From contig JAPLFY010000105.1 of the NCBI GenBank assembly GCA_026390435.1, positions 1 through 64,000 of the forward strand: a DNA stretch of 64,000 nt, given 5' to 3'. A program made the translations under genes and the position numbers. Shown here one piece after another: positions 55,057 through 62,848 of the stretch. Under the pieces are notes generated by a model. The model saw only the letters and a list, made by a program, of their open reading frames with translations, was not told the origin of the DNA and searched no databases. The stretch is from Pseudomonadota bacterium. GTDB taxonomy: Bacteria; Bdellovibrionota_B; Oligoflexia; Oligoflexales; CAIYRB01. Positions within the stretch are counted from its first letter, which is position 1, and the number at the start of each line of letters is the position of its first letter.

Positions 55057-56481
55057 ATGGTTTTAAAAATTGATGAGTTGCAGATGCAGTGGTGGCGAAC
55101 ATTAGAATTAAACTACGGCCGATTTTGGCGTCGCATATATCATTTAGGGTCCGGCGAATTGTCGCACGATGGGCAGGATATGGAAGCTTGGTCTTTGCGC
55201 CAATACCAGGCTCTAGGTCCAGCTTTTACCAGAGTGGGAATACCGATTCTTACTGGCGCTGCTGTATCGATTTATTTGCTAGCGCCGGAGGAGTCTCGCC
55301 TCATTGATTCTTTTACATTTGTCTCGATGGCTCTGGCGATCCTATTGGGAAAATTCCGGAAAACGCGGAGATCAGCTTACTTCGTCATCACCGTTGTGGG
55401 GATCATCGGAACTGCTTGGGGCTTGCATGAGTACCTAGCGGCACCTTCTGACATAGCCAAAGCAATGGCGGGTGCTGGCATGTATGCCGGGATAAGCACC
55501 GTGCTAATTCTGCTGTCGCGCTATTCAAATGGTGTGACGATGATTTTTTTCATGATTTACCTTACCACTGCATGGTGGATTCCTAACGGTCATCATACTC
55601 TCATCCAGCAAATCAACTGGCTGATGCTGCATCTTTATCTCGCAATTAGTTCAACATTTCTGCATATTTTAGCGGCTAGGCGGCAAAATGCCTACGTGGC
55701 TTCGGCTCTCGCTAAGGAGCACTTGGAAAAGCAGAACGATCAACTGCGCCGAACTGCGATCGTCAAAGAGCTTAGTATGGCGCGCCAGGTGCAGGAATTT
55801 CTCGATCCTCAAATGATGCGCATGACGGGACGCTATGGCGAAGTTCGATGCTTTCAGACTCGTCATGAGGTGCTGGGTGGGGACTGGATGGGCATTCGTC
55901 GCCTTAGTTCCGGGGCATTAGTTATTGTGGTGGCTGATGTTACTGGAAAGGGGATTCCTGCAGCTATGGTTGCACAGGCAATTCATACGCTGTGGGTGCG
56001 GTGCGAAAGGGCGACTAGTTTTGATCCAGTCAGTTGGCTTTATGACGTGAATACGACTCTTTTGGAATTGGGGCGTCGTGAGCCGCATACCGCGACGTTG
56101 GGACTTGCCGTTCTTACCGAAGATAATCTTAGCTATTACTCATGCGGTCACGTTCCTCTAGTTTACGGCGAGAAAGTTGGCGAGCAAACCAAATTCAGAA
56201 ATTTGGTCGCTACCGGCAATATTCTTGGATTTGGTGCAGATCTTGATTTGAAGCCGATGGTTCTATCCCTTGAAAATCGTCAATTCGAAAGCCTACTGTT
56301 AGGTACTGATGGTGTTTTTAATCGAGAATCGCCGGCTCGATTGAGGAAGATGGGACAATTTATTGCTCGCCTTGCTACCGAAGGCGAAGCTGTGTTGAAT
56401 GACATCGCAGTGGCGGACGATAAGTTAATTATTTGGGTGGACCGCTCGGGCATTGTTCAACCCACGAGGGAAGCTGCATGA
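55057..56481 (+). CDS. Membrane SpoIIE/PP2C-type phosphatase (first of tandem pair)
   Basis: About 474 residues. Roughly six hydrophobic helices occupy residues 45-200. A coiled-coil linker (ALAKEHLEKQNDQLRRTAIVKEL) follows. The C-terminal SpoIIE domain has VEVLGGDWMG-like GGDWMG and VADVTGKGIPAAMVAQA with metal-binding Asp residues, and the terminal GTDGVFNRES. The family dephosphorylates anti-sigma-factor antagonists, so it may control a sigma-factor switch. TTG 55051 and ATG 55057 and 55084 are possible starts. It overlaps the next gene by four bases (ATGA). Confidence 0.85.
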   Translation: MVLKIDELQMQWWRTLELNYGRFWRRIYHLGSGELSHDGQDMEAWSLRQYQALGPAFTRVGIPILTGAAVSIYLLAPEESRLIDSFTFVSMALAILLGKFRKTRRSAYFVITVVGIIGTAWGLHEYLAAPSDIAKAMAGAGMYAGISTVLILLSRYSNGVTMIFFMIYLTTAWWIPNGHHTLIQQINWLMLHLYLAISSTFLHILAARRQNAYVASALAKEHLEKQNDQLRRTAIVKELSMARQVQEFLDPQMMRMTGRYGEVRCFQTRHEVLGGDWMGIRRLSSGALVIVVADVTGKGIPAAMVAQAIHTLWVRCERATSFDPVSWLYDVNTTLLELGRREPHTATLGLAVLTEDNLSYYSCGHVPLVYGEKVGEQTKFRNLVATGNILGFGADLDLKPMVLSLENRQFESLLLGTDGVFNRESPARLRKMGQFIARLATEGEAVLNDIAVADDKLIIWVDRSGIVQPTREAA

Positions 56482-57860
56482 GAGTATCAGCAAGCGCCCT
56501 AATGCTAAGACTCAAGAATTTTTTCTATAGCTTGGCTGTCAAAGATCATCCAGAAATTGAGGCCTACATCGACGAGTGGTCTCTACGTTATTATCATGCG
56601 CTTAAGCCAAGGGTAGCGCTTGCCCTTGTTAGTTTTTTGATTATAGGTGCCGTTTATTTGCTTTTATTCGCGTCACCGCCCATACGGGCCTATCTGCCGT
56701 ACTTTTTACTTCTTTTAGCCGCACAAGGTTGCTGTTTCGTATGGCCCATCGTCCCGACATCTGTCCGTCTCAGTCTGGTTAATTTTATCATCCCACAAAC
56801 CTTTATTGTTGGGGGAGCTCTGTCTGTCTGGTCGTCGTTGCATGCACAAGGAGACACTGCTGATATCATGTATGCCGCTGCTGCTTACGTGGGTATCGGT
56901 GTAACGATGGTGATCTTCACTCCCTTTCGCAACGGACTTCCATTTTTAACGGCACTATCCCATCTCAGTTTGAGTGTTTTAGTGTGGAGTTCCCATGCCG
57001 GATTCCGTGCCAGTCTCCCTTGGTTTCTGGTTATTTTGCATTTCGATTTATTTGCCCTACTATTCCAAGTTCTCTCATGCCGTCTTACCAAACGGCATGC
57101 TCAGAACGAGCTGGTTCGCAGCAATTTAGCCATCCAAAATGAGCGACTAAAGGTAGATAGTTTAGAGCGAGACTTGAATGTTGCCAGGCAGGTCCAAGAG
57201 TCGCTAAGTGGTCATGTGGCCGATATTCAATCGTGCCACGGCAAGGTTCGGACCTTTCAGAAACGGCACGATATTTTGGGTGGCGATTGGCTGGGTGTGC
57301 GGGTACTCGACTCAGGTGAGTTGATCATAGCTGTTGGCGATGTCAGTGGAAAGGGGATCCCTGCAGCCATGGTCGCGCAGGTGATGAACACGCTGTGGGC
57401 TCGTTCTCTCAAAGAGAAGCAATTTGATCCAGTAAGTTGGCTCGGGGAGTTGAATACGACGCTCCTAGATCTTGGACACTCCGAGCCCCACACAGCTTCG
57501 CTCGGTTTGGTTGTTGTCTCGGACAGTGAATTTACCTACTACTCTGCAGGCCACATACCTTTGTTATATCGTACGGCTTGCGGAGATCGGTTCGAATACT
57601 CGCGACTGGTAGCGTCTGGGAATTTGCTCGGCATTAACGAGGATCTAGATTTAAGGCCTCTTAAAGCTGATCTACGCCAGCACGCGATTGAATCGATTTT
57701 TCTCGGAACCGATGGATGTTTTCACCGCGGTTCTAAGATGCGTCAGAAAGAGATGAGCGCTCTCGTTTCGCGTTTGCGAACTGAAGAAGACGATGCACTT
57801 TCCGAGTTACCAGAGCAGGACGATAAGTTACTGATTTGGGTACAACGACCCGCGGCCTAG
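56478..57860 (+). CDS. Membrane SpoIIE/PP2C-type phosphatase (second of tandem pair)
   Basis: A paralogue of the previous gene with the same order: membrane helices (about 45-195), coiled-coil (NLAIQNERLKVDSLERDL), then the SpoIIE core GGDWLGV, VGDVSGKGIPAAMVAQVMN and GTDGCFHRGS. ATG 56478 overlaps the previous TGA. The two proteins differ most in the membrane part, suggesting different signals with a shared target. No anti-sigma or antagonist gene is adjacent in the window. Confidence 0.85.
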   Translation: MRVSASALMLRLKNFFYSLAVKDHPEIEAYIDEWSLRYYHALKPRVALALVSFLIIGAVYLLLFASPPIRAYLPYFLLLLAAQGCCFVWPIVPTSVRLSLVNFIIPQTFIVGGALSVWSSLHAQGDTADIMYAAAAYVGIGVTMVIFTPFRNGLPFLTALSHLSLSVLVWSSHAGFRASLPWFLVILHFDLFALLFQVLSCRLTKRHAQNELVRSNLAIQNERLKVDSLERDLNVARQVQESLSGHVADIQSCHGKVRTFQKRHDILGGDWLGVRVLDSGELIIAVGDVSGKGIPAAMVAQVMNTLWARSLKEKQFDPVSWLGELNTTLLDLGHSEPHTASLGLVVVSDSEFTYYSAGHIPLLYRTACGDRFEYSRLVASGNLLGINEDLDLRPLKADLRQHAIESIFLGTDGCFHRGSKMRQKEMSALVSRLRTEEDDALSELPEQDDKLLIWVQRPAA

Positions 57861-57868
57861 AGGCTAAT

Positions 57869-58918
57869 TTACTGGACGACGCAGCCGCCTATATTCGAAA
57901 ATAGGCCTTTCCAGACATTGGCCAGGGCATTGTCGTTTGCTGCCCTGTAATACCGACCGAAGTGATCGGGAAATAGCGTTGGCTTTTGTGGTTGAGCCAT
58001 CGAGCTGACTTGGGACTCGCCAGAAGCTGGAACCTGAGGTCCAGCAGCTACCGCAATCATGGCCACCTTTTGTTCGTTTACTAATCTGTCAACAGCCCCT
58101 GAAATAGCCGAGCTAGTGTCGATGTTAGGAAGTCCATCCGTGAGGAATACAGCATAATTACGCGCATTGTCGGAGTCGGGTTGCTGATTCACCTGATTGA
58201 AAAATGTGAGTGAGTCAGCCAAAACAGGCGAATATGACGTGAAACCGAACGGATTAGATGTAGCGGTAATGATGTCTTGTTTGATCAACTCGACATTGGT
58301 TTTGTTGAGCAGCAACCAACCATGCGGCAACCTTATGGAGCTGGTGTTAAAGGAAAGTACGCTGATATAAATTCTAGCCTGCGGTTGCAGGGCTAGATAA
58401 CTTTCCAGTTGGGCTAGGAATTGCAGCGCGCCAGACCGGCGTACTGTATTTGGATCCGTGGCGAGTTGCGACAGGGTTTTATCAAAGATGAATTGAATGT
58501 TGTAGTTAATTGCCGCCTGGTTAGGTCCGCATTTTTTTTGTTGATTACCTATGCCGCCAGGAGACGTTGAGCCGTCGCTGTTATTATTTGAAGAGGTGAA
58601 CGCCCCTCCTCCGGGCCCTTGTCCCTGTCCTTGTCCCAGCCCTGGGTCTTGTCCCAGTCCTGATCCTTGACCTAGCTCTGGGCCCGAGCCCGCTGCGCCA
58701 TCTGTGGCCACTCCGTCAAGGCCTTTGGGTTCGCCGTTGGGACCAGTTCCATTTGGGGCGAGGCCGTTAGGATCCAATCCACCGTTCAATCCCGCGCCAT
58801 TGTTTTTGCCTGAGGTCGTATCGATCTTGCTGTTGAATCCAGCTGAATTGCAGGCAAGAGTGAGGCTGCTGAGTAGGATGGAAATCGCCAGTTTTTGCTT
58901 TGTTATATGGTGTTCCAC
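57869..58918 (-). CDS. VWA-domain lipoprotein
   Basis: Lipobox LTLAC (Cys23), a long Gly/Asn/Pro linker including GQGSGLGQDPGLGQGQGQ-type repeats (about 80-100), then a von Willebrand A domain. MIDAS residues are FDKTLSQ (Asp146, Thr148, Ser150), FTSYSP (Thr) and FLTDGLPN (Asp), so metal-dependent ligand binding is plausible. It is the second gene of a two-gene operon: the Gly-rich lipoprotein gene ends 57 bases upstream on this strand. Likely surface-exposed and adhesive by analogy with other VWA proteins. Confidence 0.82.
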   Translation of the reverse strand: MEHHITKQKLAISILLSSLTLACNSAGFNSKIDTTSGKNNGAGLNGGLDPNGLAPNGTGPNGEPKGLDGVATDGAAGSGPELGQGSGLGQDPGLGQGQGQGPGGGAFTSSNNNSDGSTSPGGIGNQQKKCGPNQAAINYNIQFIFDKTLSQLATDPNTVRRSGALQFLAQLESYLALQPQARIYISVLSFNTSSIRLPHGWLLLNKTNVELIKQDIITATSNPFGFTSYSPVLADSLTFFNQVNQQPDSDNARNYAVFLTDGLPNIDTSSAISGAVDRLVNEQKVAMIAVAAGPQVPASGESQVSSMAQPQKPTLFPDHFGRYYRAANDNALANVWKGLFSNIGGCVVQ

Positions 58919-58975
58919 TAGATGATCTCCAGTTTATGTATAGGGGCTAATCTGTTTCCGTCGTCAATGCGCTTT

Positions 58976-59497
58976 CTATTGATTCGCGGGCGCTTGGCCC
59001 GTTACTCCGCCGGTTAGCGCGCCTAGGTTTCCGATGCCGCCAAGGCCGCCTAATAAGCTTCCTCCGCCGCCCAAAAGACCCGTGACACCGCTCAGTAATG
59101 AGGAGGCGGTGTTGGTTATGCCTCCCAATGAACCTATCCCGCCTAAGCCGCCCAAAAGTGATCCGCCACCAAGTGGGTTGCCACCGGCGCTGCCGCCTAG
59201 AAGAGAACCGGCACCAGAAACTGCTGTATCCGCCCCCGGAGCAGCCAACTGCGTTGGTGCTAGTGCAGTGGGGTTAGGTGACGGAGCCTCCACGGGCTGA
59301 ACTGGGACGCTATCGGCGGTCGTCTTTTTTTTCGCCTTCGGTGCAGCCTCGGCTTCTACGGTTTTTGTATCTTCAGCTGCTGCGAGCGGTTTGCTGGGGA
59401 GGGGGGCAGGCTCAGGTGAGCCACAGCCTATCAATAACTGGGTTGCCATGGCCGCGGCGAACATCAAATATCCTTGCCGGATTTTAGCGATGTGCAT
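58976..59497 (-). CDS. Gly-Leu-rich lipoprotein
   Basis: Lipobox LLIGC (Cys25), a Lys/Ala/Pro linker, then about 80 residues of GGSLLGGLGGIGSLGG-type repeats, similar in composition to the gene at 27127. The product ends soon after the repeats without a folded domain. Start ATG 59497 has AAGGGG at six bases. It is the first gene of the operon with the VWA lipoprotein, read from the sigma-28-type promoter at 59562-59589. It may be a spacer or self-assembling surface protein; speculative. Confidence 0.7.
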   Translation of the reverse strand: MHIAKIRQGYLMFAAAMATQLLIGCGSPEPAPLPSKPLAAAEDTKTVEAEAAPKAKKKTTADSVPVQPVEAPSPNPTALAPTQLAAPGADTAVSGAGSLLGGSAGGNPLGGGSLLGGLGGIGSLGGITNTASSLLSGVTGLLGGGGSLLGGLGGIGNLGALTGGVTGQAPANQ

Positions 59498-59561
59498 GGT
59501 GGTCCCCTTACTGAGATTTAACGCCCTTAGCGCTTTATTGAGTTCTGAAATTACAAAAATC

Positions 59562-59589
59562 TTATCGGTATAACTTCGGAAAAACTTTA
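59562..59589 (-). promoter_or_regulatory. Sigma-28 (FliA-type) promoter
   Basis: Minus strand: TAAAGTTT (59589-59582, exact), 12-base spacer, ACCGATAA (59569-59562); fifteen of sixteen positions match. ATG 59497 is 65 bases downstream. It is divergent from the promoter at 59724-59750. Confidence 0.78.
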
Positions 59590-59723
59590 ATCGAAAGCTA
59601 AAATGTAATGTTTTTAATTGGTTGGCTGGGTCTGCTCGGGCACTTTCAGCGGGGTTCGTTGGAAAGAATGCCGAAACTACCTTCGGCGTGATTTCGTCTT
59701 ATCTAGATTTCCGAATAAAAAAC

Positions 59724-59750
59724 TAAAGAAAAACGTAAAAATGCCGATGA
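59724..59750 (+). promoter_or_regulatory. Sigma-28-like promoter
   Basis: TAAAGAAA (59724-59731), 11-base spacer, GCCGATGA (59743-59750). Three -35 mismatches in the last three positions and one in the -10. It is about 36 bases before ATG 59786 of the lectin-like lipoprotein. Confidence 0.55.
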
Positions 59751-59785
59751 GTATATCGAATCGTATTTAGTGGGAGATGGCAAAC

Positions 59786-60874
59786 ATGACTAGATTCAGA
59801 ATTCCGTCCGGCAACGCATTCGGTAGATCCCTAAATAATCAGGCTCTCACCATACCTATATCTTATCTAGGTTTAGTGGGGCTGGCCTTGACCTTGACAC
59901 TAACCATGTCCTGTAAAGATGCCGCATTTGGTGGCGGATCGCGAACAGTACAGAATCAAAACAGTAGGTCCGAGGGAGGAACGACTACTAAGCCGTCAAG
60001 TGGCCGTGGCACTTTATCACAGCCACCTGCAGCCCGGGACGTGGATTCAAACGAGCCTAACCAAATTACAGGTTTAAATAATGGTGGAACCACTCCGACG
60101 CTCGGTGGTCCCTCGTTTATTCAATCCGTCGTCAATGGCATCAACTCTATCGCCACGAATGCCATTCCTCCAGCATTCGCTAACGGTCCAGCCAACAATG
60201 GCGGCACGGATGCCAGTGGGAATCAACCTGGCGAAAACAATGACACGATAACGTACGCGCAACCTGGACTTTCTCCATGCAGCGTGATGCATCAAGTTCC
60301 CGGAACAGCTAACCCCTACTTAGCCGGAGTCTCGTACGGCACGTCCATAACCTATGATATCAGCAAAGGCGGCGGTCCAGATCCCTTAGATACGACGTCC
60401 AAAGACTATCCGGTACTTGTCCAGACAAATGGCAATTGCATTTCTGAGGGTAAAACTTTGGTGTTTAAAGTTCGTGGATTAATCACCTACGACAGAAGTG
60501 TTGCTGCCGTAAATGCCAACGGTAAAATCTTGCAAACCGTGTCCCATCAAAAAGGCCCATATTTGGGTAAAGCGAATATCACTGCGCCTTACTGCGCCTT
60601 GCTCGGTGTTTTCGTGGGAGACGCGGACCCTACGAATAATACCCCGCCAGCTGCTCTAGATTTTTCGACACCCGCCGCTCGCGACTACGTGAATATGACT
60701 CCGGTACTAGGCCAAATATTTTTTATAGGAACAGGAATAACCAGCAAAGGGTCCTTCCACCAGATTATTGTTCCGACAGGAGCCAAACGTTTATTTTTAG
60801 GTGTGATGGATAGTCACCAATGGAATAACAACCTTGGTGGGTTGAACGCTCAAATCTTTGGGTTAACAAATTAG
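59786..60874 (+). CDS. Lipoprotein with lectin-like beta-sandwich domain (paralogue)
   Basis: ATG 59786 has GGGAG nine bases upstream; ATG 59777 is too close to it. Lipobox TMSC (Cys43), preceded by an unusually long signal segment. A Gly/Asn/Thr disordered region leads to the same C-terminal domain as 53686-54837: QVPGTANPYLAG, VSHQKGPYLGKANITAP, LGVFVGDADP, LDFSTPAARDY, GQIFFIGTG, SHQWNNNLGG. Cys residues bracket the domain start. Ligand unknown; sugar binding suspected. One tandem ten-base repeat, ACTGCGCCTT, lies at about 60583-60600. Confidence 0.75.
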   Translation: MTRFRIPSGNAFGRSLNNQALTIPISYLGLVGLALTLTLTMSCKDAAFGGGSRTVQNQNSRSEGGTTTKPSSGRGTLSQPPAARDVDSNEPNQITGLNNGGTTPTLGGPSFIQSVVNGINSIATNAIPPAFANGPANNGGTDASGNQPGENNDTITYAQPGLSPCSVMHQVPGTANPYLAGVSYGTSITYDISKGGGPDPLDTTSKDYPVLVQTNGNCISEGKTLVFKVRGLITYDRSVAAVNANGKILQTVSHQKGPYLGKANITAPYCALLGVFVGDADPTNNTPPAALDFSTPAARDYVNMTPVLGQIFFIGTGITSKGSFHQIIVPTGAKRLFLGVMDSHQWNNNLGGLNAQIFGLTN

Positions 60875-60951
60875 AATCGGTGTTGGTGGTCTCGCAATGC
60901 TGCGTAGTATGAAGTAATAAAAGGGAGGAGTAAAATTTTTTTGTGAAAAAC

Positions 60952-60978
60952 TAAAGTCTTCGCAATTAAATCCGATAT
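60952..60978 (+). promoter_or_regulatory. Sigma-28-like promoter
   Basis: TAAAGTCT (60952-60959), 11-base spacer, TCCGATAT (60971-60978). Three mismatches in sixteen with ideal spacing. The lipoprotein ATG is 125 bases downstream, a longer leader than elsewhere. Confidence 0.55.
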
Positions 60979-61102
60979 AGGAACTGTCAGAAAAGGATAA
61001 AAAGTTTGCTTTGGGCATTGTGGTGCGGGTGGAAAGTATTTGGCGCGATAGAGAGTTGCAATCTTTCGTACCTAACACAATATCTTTTTTAAGAGTACCA
61101 CC

Positions 61103-62629
61103 ATGGCAAAAAATAGGACGTTTGGGACCTGTCGGCGATGTATTTTAATGGCCGGACTTGGCGGGCTCGTTATGAGCTGGCTTTCCGCCTGTGACCAGCA
61201 GGCTGGTTTCGGGAATCAGAGTTCCCTCGCTTCTCAACAAAATATTAAGTCCAGCTCAACGTCGTCTGGTACAAGCAGAGAAGAGCAATTGATTAGAGAG
61301 CGCAAATTAGCGGGGGATTCCCCTATTGCCATCGCGACTTCGCTGAAAACACAGTATCAGCTCGATGCTCGGACATTAGCCCTCTTAATGAAGGCACAAG
61401 GCTTTGAGTGTGGGGACGTAGCTGAAGTGCTGCACGTAGTTTATTCGATGCCAGCTGAGGCCACAGCTTCGATGCTGCGCAGCGTTGAATACGATACCGT
61501 GAGCGTTGCTAGTGCTTTAAAGTCCAAGCTTGCAATCAAAATTGACGAGTCTAGCCTGATCCTCAGCAAAATAGGTTGTGGCACAGCTGAAATTGCGGAA
61601 ACTTTAATAAAAGTTTTTGCGGCCGATGCAACGACCGCCGTGGCTGTACTTAATAAGCTAGGTACCACTGTAGCTAACCTCAGTGTGGTCCTTACGTCGA
61701 CTTATGCCCTGACTTTGCAAGAAGCTGGTGTGGTCTTAAAGTCCAGTGGGTTTGGGGCTCAAGATATTTGTCGCGCCTTCTTCGAAAGACACAGTATCAG
61801 CGAAGATGCGGCGGCAACGCTGCTAAGCAGTATTGGATTCGGAATTGCCGAGGTCGGTTTGGCTTTGGAAGTAATTTTTTCGACGAAACTCGAGATTGAA
61901 GCGAAACACCTCCTGACAGCGGGTTACAAGATAGCTGAATTGGCAAAGTACCTGCATGAAAAGCATCAGCTAAGTGTCGAGATAACTGCATCTGTCCTAC
62001 ATAAAATCGGTTGCACGGGTCCGGAAATCGCTACCGTGTTGAAGAATGTGTTCCAGATCAAGGCGGAATTAGCTGCCTCCATTTTTCATTCCTTGGCTTA
62101 CTCAGCAATTCAGATTGGCTCGCTGCTTAAAGATGTGTTCTTACTTAATGCTGACCTCGCTGCTCCAATACTGCACGCCATCGGACGGACTAGTCTTGAG
62201 ATTGCACTGGTTCTGAAGGACGTTTTCGTGCTGAAAGCTGAGATAGCAGCGGGAGTTTTGCTGCACGTCGGTTGTGCTGTCCAGGAAATCGGGATGGCTC
62301 TAAAGCAGATATTTGGTCTCCAAGCTCAAATAGCGCTCGGGATTCTGAGGAGTTTGGGCTGCACAGCAATCCAACTCGGCGGCATCTTAAAAGATGTTTA
62401 CCTGGTGAAGGTTGAGTTGGCCGTTCCGATTCTAAGAGGGATAGGGTGTGCTACGAGCGAGATTGGTCAGGTACTCAAAGTGGTGTTTGGTCTAACGGCA
62501 ATACAGGCTGCAGGAATTTTGAAAATCGCCGGGTATGCAGCCTTTGACATCATCTCAATTCTGCGCGACGTCTTCCTAGTTGGTGCAGATATCATTGTCG
62601 GAATCTTGGCCGGTGTGGGTTTGCATTAA
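61103..62629 (+). CDS. Lipoprotein built of 29-residue helical repeats (alpha-solenoid)
   Basis: Lipobox LSAC (Cys30) and a Ser/Gln linker lead into about fifteen tandem repeats covering residues 75-508. The period is 29 residues, with consensus EIG-x-VLK-DVF-x-L-x-A-E-LAA-x-IL-x-x-IGC. Successive anchors are DVAEVLHVVY, EIAETLIKVF, EIATVLKNVF, QIGSLLKDVF, EIALVLKDVF, EIGMALKQIF and EIGQVLKVVF. Two helices per unit suggest a superhelical, Ala/Leu-rich scaffold for protein binding. No HEAT, TPR or Sel1 signature was recognised, so the repeat may be new. Its terminator is at 62677-62723. Confidence 0.8.
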   Translation: MAKNRTFGTCRRCILMAGLGGLVMSWLSACDQQAGFGNQSSLASQQNIKSSSTSSGTSREEQLIRERKLAGDSPIAIATSLKTQYQLDARTLALLMKAQGFECGDVAEVLHVVYSMPAEATASMLRSVEYDTVSVASALKSKLAIKIDESSLILSKIGCGTAEIAETLIKVFAADATTAVAVLNKLGTTVANLSVVLTSTYALTLQEAGVVLKSSGFGAQDICRAFFERHSISEDAAATLLSSIGFGIAEVGLALEVIFSTKLEIEAKHLLTAGYKIAELAKYLHEKHQLSVEITASVLHKIGCTGPEIATVLKNVFQIKAELAASIFHSLAYSAIQIGSLLKDVFLLNADLAAPILHAIGRTSLEIALVLKDVFVLKAEIAAGVLLHVGCAVQEIGMALKQIFGLQAQIALGILRSLGCTAIQLGGILKDVYLVKVELAVPILRGIGCATSEIGQVLKVVFGLTAIQAAGILKIAGYAAFDIISILRDVFLVGADIIVGILAGVGLH

Positions 62630-62676
62630 TCGAAGTACGCAGTTAACTGCCGGCGTGACTCTTTCCTCCCTCTGAC

Positions 62677-62723
62677 AAAAACCCATTCGGTCGCTGTAAT
62701 AGGCTGACTAGATGGGTTTTTTT
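62677..62723 (+). terminator. Rho-independent terminator of solenoid lipoprotein gene
   Basis: AAACCCAT (62679-62686) pairs with ATGGGTTT (62712-62719), with partial pairing inside the 25-base loop, and T continues to 62723. It lies 50 bases after the stop codon and just before the next promoter. Confidence 0.75.
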
Positions 62724-62743
62724 GTGCGCAGTTGCCAATTCGC

Positions 62744-62771
62744 TAAAGTTTGTGTCTCCTTTTGCCGATAA
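62744..62771 (+). promoter_or_regulatory. Sigma-28 (FliA-type) promoter, both boxes exact
   Basis: TAAAGTTT (62744-62751), 12-base spacer, GCCGATAA (62764-62771). All sixteen positions match the FliA consensus. The Kelch lipoprotein ATG is 78 bases downstream. Confidence 0.82.
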
Positions 62772-62848
62772 TATGGTGCGTTTAGAGAGATATGTGTCCC
62801 TCCTTTGCCTGACTCTAGAGAGAAGGTGCAGAATCAGAGGAGGACTCC

